Positions 1 through 8,387 of a stretch of 64,000 nucleotides of DNA are shown here, piece by piece. Under the pieces are notes generated by a model. That model saw nothing but the letters and a program-made list of their open reading frames with translations, searched no databases and was not told the origin of the DNA. The number at the start of each line of letters is the position of its first letter. The stretch's first letter is position 1. Where the stretch lies: contig NZ_BDAY01000053.1 of the NCBI RefSeq assembly GCF_001612685.1, positions 24,723-88,722 of the forward strand, read 5' to 3'. The translations under genes and the position numbers were made by a program. This DNA comes from Nocardia altamirensis NBRC 108246. GTDB lineage: Bacteria; Actinomycetota; Actinomycetes; Mycobacteriales; Mycobacteriaceae.

Positions 1-531
1 CCCTCACAGTCGACGCACAAGCTGTTCGAGAGCCGCACCAGCGGGACCCATGATGTCGGCTACCGCTTCACCCGCGGTGTCCTCTCGGTGGACGGGCACG
101 AGGGTCTCGAACTCGTCGAAGCGACGCAGCATCGGGTCACCCTCGCCGTCCCCGGCGAACGCGGCTCGGTCCGAAGGCATTTCGCCGTCGCCCGCTACGA
201 CGACCTGATCTGTGTCGACTCGCCGCTCGGCCCGGTCAGCGTGCGCAAGCTGCCGCGCTTCAGCGATCCCGCCGACCAGGTGGCCACCGGTTCACTGCTT
301 GCGCCCATGCCCGGCAGCGTGATTCGGCTCGGGGCCGAGGTCGGCAGTAGCGTCGCCCAGGGCCAACCCATCCTGTGGTTGGAGGCGATGAAGATGGAGC
401 ACACCATCGCCGCGCCCGCAGACGGTGTGCTCAGTGCCGTCAACGTCACCGTCGGCCAGCAGGTCGAGGTCGGTGCCGTCCTAGCTGTCGTCGAGCCCGT
501 AGCGGCCACGGAAACCCAGGAGAACAAATGA
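1..531 (+). CDS. accA2: Acyl-CoA carboxylase biotin-containing alpha subunit, C-terminal part (5' end outside window)
   Basis: The frame is open from the first base, so this is the 3' end of a longer gene. The last ~80 codons form a biotinyl domain with the motif EAMKMEH; the biotinylated lysine codon is at 391-393. The preceding part matches the BT-like linker of biotin carboxylase/BCCP fusions such as the acetyl-, propionyl- or methylcrotonyl-CoA carboxylase alpha subunit. The stop overlaps the next start (ATGA, 528-531), so it is coupled to an acyl-CoA dehydrogenase and an enoyl-CoA hydratase. The order carboxylase alpha - dehydrogenase - hydratase is that of M. tuberculosis accA2-fadE12-echA7 (recalled), hence the symbol. 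The substrate is not shown by the sequence; branched-chain or methyl-branched acyl-CoA is an inference from context. Confidence 0.9.
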   Translation, partial: PSQSTHKLFESRTSGTHDVGYRFTRGVLSVDGHEGLELVEATQHRVTLAVPGERGSVRRHFAVARYDDLICVDSPLGPVSVRKLPRFSDPADQVATGSLLAPMPGSVIRLGAEVGSSVAQGQPILWLEAMKMEHTIAAPADGVLSAVNVTVGQQVEVGAVLAVVEPVAATETQENK

Positions 532-1688
532 GTTTCATCGAAACCGAAGAGCAGCAGGCGCTACGGGCCGCGGTCGCCGCGCTCGCCGCGAAGTACAACT
601 ACCGCGACTATGTGCTGCCCAAGGCCCGCGCCAACGAGCCGCTCACCGAATTGTGGGACGAGGCAGGCAAACTCGGCTTCCTCGGGGTGAACCTGCCCGA
701 GGAGTACGGTGGCGGCGGGGCAGGTCTGTACGAGCTGGCGCTGGTGATGGAGGAGCTCTCCGCCCAGGGCGCAGGGCTGTTGCTCATGGTCGTCTCCCCG
801 GCCATCTGCGGCACCATCCTCACCAAGTACGGCACCGATGAGCAGAAGCAGCAGTGGCTGCCCAAGCTCGGCGACGGCAGCGGGAAGATGGTCTTCGGCA
901 TCACCGAGCCGGACGCGGGCTCCAACTCGCACCAGATCACCACCACCTCGCGCAGGGACGGCGAGGACTGGATCCTCAACGGCCGCAAGATCTTCATCTC
1001 CGGCGTCGACCAGGCCGAGGCCGTGCTGATCGTGTCGCGCACCGAGGACCACAAGACCGGCAAGCTCAAGCCCGCCCTGTTCATCGTGCCGACCGATGCC
1101 GAAGGCTTCCACAAGACACCACAGGAAATGGACATCATCGAGCCGGACCATCAGTTCACGCTGTTCCTCGATGACGTACGGCTGCCGGCGAACGCGCTGG
1201 TCGGCAAGGAGGACGCGGCGCTCATGCAACTGTTCGCCGGCCTCAATCCGGAACGGGTGATGGGTGCGGCGATGGCGATCGGTCTCGGCCGCTACGCCAT
1301 CGATCGCGCAGTGGAGTACGCCAAGGAACGCACCGTGTGGAAGACGCCGATCGGTGCGCACCAAGGCATTTCGCATCCGCTCGCGCAGGTGAAGATCGAG
1401 CTGGAGCTGGCCAAGCTGATGATGCGCAAGGCCGCGACGCTCTACGACAACGGTGACGAGATGGGTGCCGCCGAGGCCGCCAACATGGCGAAATACGCGG
1501 CGGCCGAGGCGAGTATCAAGGCGCTCGACCAGGCGATCCAGACGCACGGCGGCGCTGGCCTGACCAAGGAATACGGCCTGGCCGCCATGCTCGCCGCGTC
1601 GCGTATCGGCCGGATCGCGCCGGTCAGCCGCGAAATGGTGCTGAACTTCGTCGCCCAGTACTCGCTGGGCCTGCCCAAGTCCTACTGA
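528..1688 (+). CDS. fadE12: Acyl-CoA dehydrogenase (FadE12-like)
   Basis: A 386-residue protein, the usual size for the family. The start overlaps the carboxylase stop by four bases. It has the N-terminal helical domain, the central beta-domain signature ITEPDAGSNSH for FAD and substrate binding, and a C-terminal helical domain ending in GGAGLTKEYG. It should oxidise an acyl-CoA to the 2-enoyl-CoA with electrons passed to ETF, feeding the enoyl-CoA hydratase encoded 10 bases downstream. Chain specificity cannot be read from the sequence. A longer frame upstream lies entirely inside the carboxylase gene and is not used. Confidence 0.93.
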   Translation: MSFIETEEQQALRAAVAALAAKYNYRDYVLPKARANEPLTELWDEAGKLGFLGVNLPEEYGGGGAGLYELALVMEELSAQGAGLLLMVVSPAICGTILTKYGTDEQKQQWLPKLGDGSGKMVFGITEPDAGSNSHQITTTSRRDGEDWILNGRKIFISGVDQAEAVLIVSRTEDHKTGKLKPALFIVPTDAEGFHKTPQEMDIIEPDHQFTLFLDDVRLPANALVGKEDAALMQLFAGLNPERVMGAAMAIGLGRYAIDRAVEYAKERTVWKTPIGAHQGISHPLAQVKIELELAKLMMRKAATLYDNGDEMGAAEAANMAKYAAAEASIKALDQAIQTHGGAGLTKEYGLAAMLAASRIGRIAPVSREMVLNFVAQYSLGLPKSY

Positions 1689-1698
1689 GAGGCCGCCG

Positions 1699-2481
1699 AT
1701 GACCGACACGGTGACGGGTCCGTTCGTCCGCTACGAGGTGGCGGACGGTTTCGCGACGCTCACGCTCGATTCACCGCACAACCGCAACGCGCTGTCGTCC
1801 AAGCTGGTCGCCGAGCTCCTGCAAGGTCTCGACGACGCGGCCGCCGATCCTGCGGTACGGGGAATCGTGCTGGCGCACACCGGGAATACCTTCTGCGCCG
1901 GCGCAGACCTCAGTGAGGCGAGCAACGCCGATCCCGCGGTGGCCGCCGACGACCGCACCCGTGTCTTCGTCGGCGTACTTCGCCGCCTGCTCGTCTGCCC
2001 GAAGCCGGTGATCGCGCAGATCGACGGCAACGTGCGGGCGGGCGGCATGGGCATCGTCGGCGCCTGCGATCTCGCGGTGGCCGGGCCGACGAGTAGCTTC
2101 GCCCTCACCGAGGCGCGGATCGGGTTGGCCCCGTTCATCATTTCGCTGACCCTGTTGCCGCGCCTGACCTCGCGGGCGGCCAGCAGGTACTTCCTGACCG
2201 GCGAGAAGTTCGACGCGGCCGTGGCCGAGCAGATCGGCCTGATCACCACCGGCGCGGCGGATCCGGTGGCCGAGGTGGCACGGCTGCGCGCCGAGCTGCG
2301 CAAGAGCGCCCCGCAGGGCCTGGCCGAGAGCAAGCGGCTGGCGAACGCGGCCATGCTTGCCGAGTTCGAGCGGTCCGCCGAGGAGCTGGCGCACCGGTCG
2401 GCGAGCTTCTTCGGCACCGACGAGGTGCGCGAAGGCATGACGGCCTTCCTGCAACGTCGCCCGCCGAGCTGGGCAGAATAA
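1699..2481 (+). CDS. echA7: Enoyl-CoA hydratase/isomerase family protein (EchA7-like)
   Basis: A 260-residue crotonase-fold protein. The oxyanion-hole motif CAGAD is at residues 66-70, and the second conserved block (GGMGIVGACDLAV, then TEARIGLAPF) carries the crotonase pocket. Hydration of an enoyl-CoA, or a lyase or isomerase variant of that chemistry, is expected. It is the third gene of the carboxylase-dehydrogenase-hydratase operon and is followed after 4 bases by a TetR regulator on the same strand, so the four genes probably share one transcript. Confidence 0.92.
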   Translation: MTDTVTGPFVRYEVADGFATLTLDSPHNRNALSSKLVAELLQGLDDAAADPAVRGIVLAHTGNTFCAGADLSEASNADPAVAADDRTRVFVGVLRRLLVCPKPVIAQIDGNVRAGGMGIVGACDLAVAGPTSSFALTEARIGLAPFIISLTLLPRLTSRAASRYFLTGEKFDAAVAEQIGLITTGAADPVAEVARLRAELRKSAPQGLAESKRLANAAMLAEFERSAEELAHRSASFFGTDEVREGMTAFLQRRPPSWAE

Positions 2482-2485
2482 CCCC

Positions 2486-3100
2486 ATGGCCACACCCCAC
2501 GAACCCAAGCAGGACCGCAGCCGAGCCACCAGGCAGCGTCTGCTGGAGGCGACCATCGACTGTCTCGCCGAAACCGGCTGGGCGGCAGCGACGGTCGCGG
2601 TCGTCGCCGAACGGGCCGGGGTGTCGCGTGGCGCGGCGCAGCATCACTTCCCGACCAGGGAGGACCTGATCACCGCCGCGCTCGAGTACATGTTCGACAG
2701 CAGGGACCAGCGGGCCAGGGACGAGGCGATCGCGGTCGCCGCCCTGGCCAGTGGTAGCGCGCGTACCGAGGCCGTGGTGGCTGGCCTGGTCGAGTCCTAC
2801 ACCAGCCCGCTGTTCAAGGCGGCGCTGCAGGTGTGGACGCACGCGGCCGCCGATCCTGCCCTGCGGGAGCGAATCGTGCCGCTGGAGGCCAAGTTCGGGC
2901 GGATCTCGCATCGGCGCGCGGTAGAGGCGCTCGGTGTCGACGACTCGGATCCGGTCGCCCACCATCTCGTCCAGGCCACCTTGGACATGGCGCGTGGGCT
3001 CGGCCTTGCCGACGTGCTCACCGACGACTCCACGCGACGCAAGCAGATCGTGCACCAGTGGGCGGCAACACTGCACGCGGCTCTCAACGCGCCGCGCTGA
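2486..3100 (+). CDS. TetR family transcriptional regulator
   Basis: 204 residues with an N-terminal TetR helix-turn-helix at about residues 10-58 (TVAVVAERAGVSRGAAQHHF, then FPTREDL) and a helical ligand domain. It sits 4 bases behind the hydratase as the last gene of the acyl-CoA operon, a common position for an autoregulating repressor that senses an acyl-CoA intermediate. That ligand is inferred. The gene ends 3 bases from the convergent 3104-4228 gene; there is no room for a terminator between them. Confidence 0.9.
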   Translation: MATPHEPKQDRSRATRQRLLEATIDCLAETGWAAATVAVVAERAGVSRGAAQHHFPTREDLITAALEYMFDSRDQRARDEAIAVAALASGSARTEAVVAGLVESYTSPLFKAALQVWTHAAADPALRERIVPLEAKFGRISHRRAVEALGVDDSDPVAHHLVQATLDMARGLGLADVLTDDSTRRKQIVHQWAATLHAALNAPR

Positions 3101-3103
3101 GGA

Positions 3104-4228
3104 TCAGTGCGGGCTGGTCGGATCGCCGTCCGGTCGGCTCGACGGCGGCAGGGTGGTGTGCGCTGGAGCGATCGACATCTGGGTCAGCATCACCCTGTCC
3201 ATCCCGGCTGGGGTGTCCGGCGGTCGGACGTGCGCCAGCCACTGCGCCACCTCCGCGTCGGTGAGTACCCGCTCGAGCGCCAGATCGGCAGGCACGAAAG
3301 GGAAATACCGGCCGGCGGGCCAATTGCGCTCATACGGAGGCGGATCCAGGACGAGCAGCCTGGTGCCGTCGACCACCGGGATATCGGACGGTGTTCCCTC
3401 GTTCCAGATCCAGGAACCGTCGGGGGCAACGAGATTGAACGCGCCGGTGGTGAGCACCTGCCCGGTGGCGTCGCGGCACATCGCGACCGCCTCGGCCGAG
3501 GGTGGGTCGCCGGGGAGATGACCCCCGCCGATCAGTGCGTCGGCGAGCAGGGTGTGCAGCTGGAAGTTGTCGGCGATCCCGTTCATGCACAAGAGATATC
3601 CGGTGCCCGACTCGCGGTGCAGGACGACCAGCGGTTCGTCGTCGAGGAGCAGCAGCATGGACGACAGCTCCTTCCACCAGCGGCCGTAGGCCTCCCCGAG
3701 GGCATCGTGGCGCTGCTGCACCAGCTCGCGGCCGTTGCGCCCGAACAACTTCCGGACCTGCTTGTGCTGCAGCATCGCGATCGCGGGCGATATCCACATG
3801 TCCACCGTCCACCAGGCCATGAGCGGCTGCACGCCGAATTGCTCCAGCCACTCCCACTCGGTGTCGGTCTGTTCCGGATCGGGCAGCTCGGCCTGCATCG
3901 TGGCCTGCCATTGCTCGGCGAACTGTTTGGCGTAGTCGAGCGCCTTGGCGAGATTCGCGAGGATCAGCGGTGCACACTCCACGGCGTCCGCCGCGGTGTG
4001 CACGTACGCGCCGATCATGTTCGCTACCTGTGCGCGCGCCCCTGGCGGAATCCGATCGAGCAACGGAGCGAGGGCCTTGCTGCCGAGCACCAGGATCTCG
4101 GCGCTCGCGTCATCGAGTGACGCGATGAGTTCTTCGTGCGCAGTATGGATTTCCGCGGGCTCCTCGGTCATCAGTGCCTGCATGTATGCCCCGACAGCGG
4201 CATGAAATCGGTTATCGCCCACGCTCAT
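3104..4228 (-). CDS. Conserved hypothetical protein, 374 residues
   Basis: I do not recognise the family. The N-terminal ~110 residues are acidic and helical; the middle contains a Trp-rich stretch (MAWWTVDMW, then AYGRWWKEL). The C-terminal ~180 residues look like a beta-rich domain ending in a Pro/Ser-rich tail. There is no signal peptide or membrane segment. Codon use is normal for the window. The start at 4228 is the only ATG before the first recognisable secondary structure. It converges on the TetR gene and is divergent from the kinase-like gene at 4422. Confidence 0.75.
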   Translation of the reverse strand: MSVGDNRFHAAVGAYMQALMTEEPAEIHTAHEELIASLDDASAEILVLGSKALAPLLDRIPPGARAQVANMIGAYVHTAADAVECAPLILANLAKALDYAKQFAEQWQATMQAELPDPEQTDTEWEWLEQFGVQPLMAWWTVDMWISPAIAMLQHKQVRKLFGRNGRELVQQRHDALGEAYGRWWKELSSMLLLLDDEPLVVLHRESGTGYLLCMNGIADNFQLHTLLADALIGGGHLPGDPPSAEAVAMCRDATGQVLTTGAFNLVAPDGSWIWNEGTPSDIPVVDGTRLLVLDPPPYERNWPAGRYFPFVPADLALERVLTDAEVAQWLAHVRPPDTPAGMDRVMLTQMSIAPAHTTLPPSSRPDGDPTSPH

Positions 4229-4421
4229 GGCTGCACGGTATTGAGTGCTTGCTCAGCTTGTCGACCCCCCCATTGTCGGGGGCACCGCCCGGCGCTCGCC
4301 CGCACACCGCGTCGCGTCCTTCGCAGTCGCCGCGCACGCCGGCGACGAGCACATGTTTCAGTTATCGTGCGCTGACCTCGATCGGTCCGAAACCGCCCGC
4401 GCTTGCCTTAGGGTCTGCCGT

Positions 4422-5312
4422 ATGGACAGTGCGGAGTACGGCGGGCTCGAGCAGACCCTCGGTCAGCCGATTGCCGAGAGCGCGCCCGCCGAGTGGGGCT
4501 TCCAGAACCGCACCGATCTGCTCACCCTCGCCGACGGCGATCGAATGGTCCTGCAGCGCTACCGCGATCCGGACGACGCCGAGCGCAGGCTGCGCGTCAT
4601 GCACACGCTGTTGGAGCCTGCCGCCAAGCGTGGCATCGCGATTCCGCGCATCCGCCGCTTCGATCTCGACGCCGATCCCGCGTGGATCGTCTTCGATGCC
4701 CTGCCCGGCGTCCCGATTCCGGCGAGCGCCGAAACCGGCCTCGGCACGCCGCGATTCCCCGCCATCGCCGGCGAGATGGGCACGCTGCTGCGCGCCTTCC
4801 GCCGCCTGCCGATCGCGGGGCTGCAGCTCGACGATCTGTGGGCGAGTCCGACCCGCCTGGCGCGCCGTGCGGCCGCCTGGGCGCTCGAGGTGACCGCCGA
4901 GCTGACCGCGGCACAGCGCAGCGCGCTGGAGCGCATTCTCAAGGCCGTCCCCACCCTGTTCGCCGATCGGCCCACCGTCCTCGCGCACGGCGATTTCACC
5001 CCGGTGAACGTCCTCACCGACGGCGAAAACATCACCGGTCTCACCGATTTCGAATCCATCCGACTGGCCGACCCGCTCTTCGACCCCGCCTGGTGGTCCT
5101 GGTCGGTCGGCTTCGCCGATGCGCGCGTCTTGGCCCTCGCCTGGCCCGAGTTTCTCGACAGCGCCGGGTTCGACCCCGCGGAACCGGGCCTGCCGCAACG
5201 GGTCGAGGCCATCCAGATCCTGCGCATGCTGGAATTGCTCACCGAGCAAAAGAATCTCAGCCCCGATGTGCGAAACGTGGTACACGAACGCCTGCTGCAG
5301 ATGCTCGACTGA
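4422..5312 (+). CDS. Aminoglycoside phosphotransferase (APH)-fold kinase
   Basis: 296 residues. The catalytic loop HGDFTPVN (Brenner motif HxDxxxxN) and the following TDFESIRLADPLFD metal-binding motif identify the APH/choline kinase fold. The start at 4422 is chosen over the longer frame from 4245, whose first 59 codons have no family similarity and are rich in Arg/Pro/Ala. Such orphan APH-like proteins phosphorylate small hydroxylated molecules or sugars; the substrate is unknown and antibiotic resistance should not be assumed. It stands alone, followed by a 380-base gene-free stretch. Confidence 0.87.
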   Translation: MDSAEYGGLEQTLGQPIAESAPAEWGFQNRTDLLTLADGDRMVLQRYRDPDDAERRLRVMHTLLEPAAKRGIAIPRIRRFDLDADPAWIVFDALPGVPIPASAETGLGTPRFPAIAGEMGTLLRAFRRLPIAGLQLDDLWASPTRLARRAAAWALEVTAELTAAQRSALERILKAVPTLFADRPTVLAHGDFTPVNVLTDGENITGLTDFESIRLADPLFDPAWWSWSVGFADARVLALAWPEFLDSAGFDPAEPGLPQRVEAIQILRMLELLTEQKNLSPDVRNVVHERLLQMLD

Positions 5313-5693
5313 GGAGAGCTTCGGCGCCGACATGGGCCGGTGCAGGCGCGAATTCCAGCGTCCGTTTCTATTTCTGATAAATGGATAGTTTCGCACGACG
5401 CCTGTCGTTTTATCCGTGACCGCCCGGGCGCTATTTTGGCGCGAAGAGGCCGCATGGCCGACCTGGCCGCGAGGCAAGCCGTTGCCCCTGTAATTAGGGG
5501 CAGGATGCCAGATTTGGGCACCAGTCGAGCTCTGTGATGCGCCATCGCCAATACCGTGTAGCCATATAATTTATTCGTGAACCGAAATTGATCGAAAAAT
5601 TATGCTACCTCCGTAACGGGCCGCAGATAGCTACGGATGAATGGCGTGAGTCCGTTCTCTCGGGCTCAACCTTCAATAAAAGGAGCATCCAAT
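5313..5693. other. Gene-free stretch, AT-richer than its surroundings
   Basis: No frame here has coding character. The second half (about 5540-5690) is clearly AT-richer than the rest of the window and contains a TATAAT hexamer at 5565-5570 without a good -35 element. A Shine-Dalgarno-like AAAGGAG lies at 5679-5685 in front of the small secreted protein. The stretch is best read as the promoter and 5' leader of that gene; nothing else is recognisable. Confidence 0.5.
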
Positions 5694-5909
5694 ATGAAGC
5701 ATCTTTCGCGGCTCGCCGTCGGCGCACTGGTGATCGGCGCAGCGCTGCTGCCCATGGCCACCGCGCAGGCGGAGATTCCGCTGGAGCCCGCCACCAGCGC
5801 CGAGGTTTCGGCTCCGGTGGCTTCTCCTGCCCCCATCGGCAGTGGTTCGTCCAGCATGTCGGGCGCCGGCGGCGGCAAGCAGTGCTGGCTCCCCGAGGGC
5901 TGCATGTAA
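5694..5909 (+). CDS. Small secreted peptide with Cys pair at the C terminus
   Basis: 71 residues. The ATG at 5694 has a strong ribosome site 8 bases upstream, and a longer frame from 5637 has none. Residues 1-26 are a typical Sec signal peptide (MKH, then a hydrophobic core, then AQA). The mature part is about 45 residues, rich in Pro/Ala/Ser/Gly, and ends GGGKQCWLPEGCM with two cysteines that could form a disulphide. No catalytic domain is possible at this size. Exported actinobacterial peptides of this form are usually of unknown function. The long AT-rich leader suggests its own regulated promoter. Confidence 0.7.
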   Translation: MKHLSRLAVGALVIGAALLPMATAQAEIPLEPATSAEVSAPVASPAPIGSGSSSMSGAGGGKQCWLPEGCM

Positions 5910-6154
5910 GTGGTCTTCTCCCTGAGGGCTGCCGGTAAGTAGCCCTTGGTCGGGGGTAGAAACGATGTCCCGGTACCAGGTGCCGTAGCAACGGGCCTGG
6001 TACCGGCGCGCCGATCGTGGGCCCTGGCCCGATCCGACTGTTCGGCCTGGTCAGCTAGTTCTGGGACGTCGATTCGGCGACGATGTCACACTCTCCTCTC
6101 CTACGTCGTCCCCTCTGTGAACGCGGACAAACGCAGCGCAGAGGAGCAGGAATC

Positions 6155-6934
6155 ATGACGAAGACCAAGAAGATCGCGGTGGCCGGCGCGACCGGACGGC
6201 TCGGCAAGCACGTGGTGGACGTGCTCACCGAACAGGGCCACGAGGTGGTGGCCTTCTCCCGCAAGAACGGTGTGGACATCGAGACCGGCGCGGGCTTGGT
6301 CGAGGCACTCGCCGGCGTCGAGGTCGTCATCGACGCCGCCAGCACCCCGTCCGCCGATCAGACCATCGCCACCGAGTTCTTCACCGCCGCCGCACGCAAC
6401 CTGCACGACGCAGGCCAGCGGGCCGGGGTGCAGCGCCTGGTCGTCGTGTCCATCATCGGCATCGACACCTCCGTGGCCGGCTACAACGCCGCCAAGCTGG
6501 CGCACGAGCGGGAACTCACGAAAGGCCCACTGCCCGTGCAGATCCTGCGCGCCGCCCAGTTCCACGAGCTGGTCGAGGTGATGACCCAGTGGGGCACCCA
6601 GGGTGACGTCGCCTACCTGCCGACCATGCGGACCCAGCTCGTCGCCGCCCGCACCGTCGCCGAGGCGCTGGTCGATCTCGCGGTCAACCCGGCACCCGCG
6701 CACACCGACGGCCCCTTCCCGGAAGTCGCTGGCCCGCAACCGGAAACGATGGCAGGCGCGGCCACCTTGCTCGCCGCGAAGCTCGGCGGCCCGGCACAGA
6801 TCATCGAGGCGAGCGGCGCGGACAACCCGGACCGCGAGGCCTTCGAGAACGGCGGACTGCTGGCAGGCCCGCACGCCGCCCTCGCTGGTCCCACGTTCGC
6901 CGAATGGCTCGACGCGACCTACCCGGCGAAGTAG
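6155..6934 (+). CDS. NAD(P)-binding NmrA-like reductase / atypical SDR
   Basis: 259 residues. A Rossmann motif GATGRLGKHV lies at about residues 10-19, and the order of strands fits the NmrA/TMR group of extended SDRs (NAD(P)H-quinone-reductase-like or sensor proteins). The start at 6155 follows GAGGAGCAGG; the longer frame lacks support. It ends in TAG. A hairpin at 6949-6987 separates it from the convergent MerR gene. The reaction and substrate are not deducible; neighbours suggest a redox or stress role only weakly. Confidence 0.85.
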   Translation: MTKTKKIAVAGATGRLGKHVVDVLTEQGHEVVAFSRKNGVDIETGAGLVEALAGVEVVIDAASTPSADQTIATEFFTAAARNLHDAGQRAGVQRLVVVSIIGIDTSVAGYNAAKLAHERELTKGPLPVQILRAAQFHELVEVMTQWGTQGDVAYLPTMRTQLVAARTVAEALVDLAVNPAPAHTDGPFPEVAGPQPETMAGAATLLAAKLGGPAQIIEASGADNPDREAFENGGLLAGPHAALAGPTFAEWLDATYPAK

Positions 6935-6948
6935 GCCTGATCGGCGAG

Positions 6949-6987
6949 GATCCGCATCACCTTCGAAACACGAAGTGGGTGCGGATC
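6949..6987. terminator. Hairpin terminator between convergent genes
   Basis: GATCCGCA at 6949-6956 pairs with TGCGGATC at 6980-6987, with a further CTTCG/CGAAG inner pairing and a T-rich end (TTT) on the + side. It lies between the ends of the NmrA-like gene (6934) and the MerR gene (6995), so it can serve both. Confidence 0.75.
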
Positions 6988-6994
6988 TTTCGCG

Positions 6995-7375
6995 TCAGGA
7001 GGTGGTTTCGAACCCGCCGACCGCCGCGTCCTCGGTGGCGTCGATATAGCTGCGCAGCGCCTCGCGGGACTGGGTGAGCGCGTCGATGCGTTCGTCGAGC
7101 CCGTGCAGGCGGGCGCGGAGGACATCGAGCAGTTCGTCGCAGGGATAGATTTCCGGGGCCGTGCCGTAGGAGCAGGGCAGCAGGATGCCGATGTCCTCGG
7201 TGGACAGTCCGGCGTCGAGCAGGCCGCGGATCTGGGTCACCGACAGCACGGCGTCCTCGGTGTACTCGCGGTAGCCGTTGACCCCGCGGACCGGCTCGAG
7301 CAGGCCCTGCGCTTCGTAGTAGCGCAGCAGATGCGTGCCGACTCCGGTGCGGCGGCTGAGTTCCCCGATCAACAT
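6995..7375 (-). CDS. MerR family transcriptional regulator
   Basis: 126 residues. The winged-helix motif is at residues 2-40 (MLIGELSRRTGV, then LLRYYEAQGLL), followed by a long coiled-coil dimerisation helix; a single Cys lies at about residue 66. The ATG at 7375 has AAGGAG 8 bases upstream; an in-frame ATG at 7399 lies inside the operator and is less likely. Divergent from the imine-reductase-like gene, with a 22-base near-palindrome between them, so it probably regulates that gene and itself. The inducer is unknown. Confidence 0.9.
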   Translation of the reverse strand: MLIGELSRRTGVGTHLLRYYEAQGLLEPVRGVNGYREYTEDAVLSVTQIRGLLDAGLSTEDIGILLPCSYGTAPEIYPCDELLDVLRARLHGLDERIDALTQSREALRSYIDATEDAAVGGFETTS

Positions 7376-7391
7376 CGCACACTGCTCCTTG

Positions 7392-7413
7392 ACCTTCATA
7401 TCGGTATCAAGGT
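7392..7413. promoter_or_regulatory. Candidate MerR operator
   Basis: A 22-base imperfect palindrome (18 of 22 positions symmetric), beginning ACCTT and ending AAGGT, sits between the divergent MerR (start 7375) and imine-reductase-like (start 7427) genes. MerR proteins bind palindromes placed in the -35/-10 spacer of their target promoter. The position only 14 bases before the 7427 ATG implies a very short leader for that gene, or that the site mainly controls merR. Confidence 0.6.
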
Positions 7414-7426
7414 TGACGATACAGCC

Positions 7427-8335
7427 ATGACCGAACAACTGACTTCGTCCTCCGACACCGATCGCCAGGCGGTGACTGTCCTCGGCCTCGGCCTGATGGG
7501 TCAGGCGCTGGCCGGCGCTTTCCTCGCCGCCGGGCACCGCACTACCGTGTGGAACCGTTCCGCCGCCAAAGCCGAAGAGCTTGCGGCACAGGGCGCGACG
7601 CTCGCCGCCACGCTGCGTGATGCGGTCGCGGCAAGTCCGCTGGTGATCGTCTGCGTCACCGACTATCCGGCCGTGCGCGCGCTGCTCGATCCGGTCAGCG
7701 CCGATCTCGTGGGGCGGGTGGTGGTGAACTTGACCTCGGGTACCTCACAGCAGGCCCGCGAGACCGCCGAATGGGCGGCGCAGCACGGGTTCTCCTATCT
7801 CGACGGCGTGATCCTGGCCATTCCCAGCGCCATCGCCACGGACGAGGCGGTGCTCCTCTACAGCGGGCCGCGCGCGGCCTTCGACGCACACGAGCAGACG
7901 CTGGGCAGCCTGGGTGCGGCCACCAGTCACCTCGGCGCGGATCATGGTCTGTCCGCGCTGTACGACATGGCCATGCTCAGCCTGATGTGGAGTGTGCTTA
8001 ACGGATTCCTGCACGGCGCTGCGCTTCTCGGCACCGCTCAGGTGGACGCGACAACGCTCGCGCCGTTCTTGACTCAGGGACTGCACACCATGAGCGGATG
8101 GCTCACCGCGACCGCGGCGCAGATCGATGCGGGCGCCTACCCGGCCGAGGACTCCACCCTCGACGTGCACCTGGCGGCGATGGCGCACCTCGTCGAAGAG
8201 AGCGAGGCGGTCGGCGTGAATGCCGAATTACCAAGGCTTGCCCAGGCGTTGGCAGGACGCGCGGTTGACGAGGGACGGGGCGGCGACGACTATGCGGCGC
8301 TGATCGAGCAGTTCCGCAAGCCGGCACCGAGGTAA
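7427..8335 (+). CDS. Imine-reductase-like NAD(P)-dependent oxidoreductase (6-phosphogluconate dehydrogenase fold)
   Basis: 302 residues. Rossmann motif GLGLMGQALA near residue 20, followed by VWNRS, the pattern of NADPH-binding beta-hydroxyacid dehydrogenase/imine reductase proteins. The middle helix reads SALYDMAMLSLMW, in which the Asp aligns with the proton donor of imine reductases. The longer frame upstream is the antisense of merR and is rejected. It is divergent from the MerR gene and shares its operator, and it converges on a glycosyltransferase with a perfect hairpin between. Imine reduction is inferred from the family; the natural substrate is unknown. Confidence 0.85.
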   Translation: MTEQLTSSSDTDRQAVTVLGLGLMGQALAGAFLAAGHRTTVWNRSAAKAEELAAQGATLAATLRDAVAASPLVIVCVTDYPAVRALLDPVSADLVGRVVVNLTSGTSQQARETAEWAAQHGFSYLDGVILAIPSAIATDEAVLLYSGPRAAFDAHEQTLGSLGAATSHLGADHGLSALYDMAMLSLMWSVLNGFLHGAALLGTAQVDATTLAPFLTQGLHTMSGWLTATAAQIDAGAYPAEDSTLDVHLAAMAHLVEESEAVGVNAELPRLAQALAGRAVDEGRGGDDYAALIEQFRKPAPR

Positions 8336-8347
8336 CCCACCGCATCT

Positions 8348-8382
8348 CGCGATCCGCACCGAGCGGGTCGGTGCGGATCGCG
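8348..8382. terminator. Bidirectional terminator hairpin
   Basis: A perfect 15-bp stem (8348-8362 with 8368-8382) and a 5-base loop lie between the convergent imine-reductase-like gene (end 8335) and the GT39 gene (end 8388). No T-run follows, as is common in these GC-rich genomes. Confidence 0.75.
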
Positions 8383-8387
8383 GGAGC

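Noticed and set aside
4422..5312. Aminoglycoside resistance gene
   Set aside because: The APH fold is clear, but the family is broad and nothing in the sequence or neighbourhood shows antibiotic specificity.
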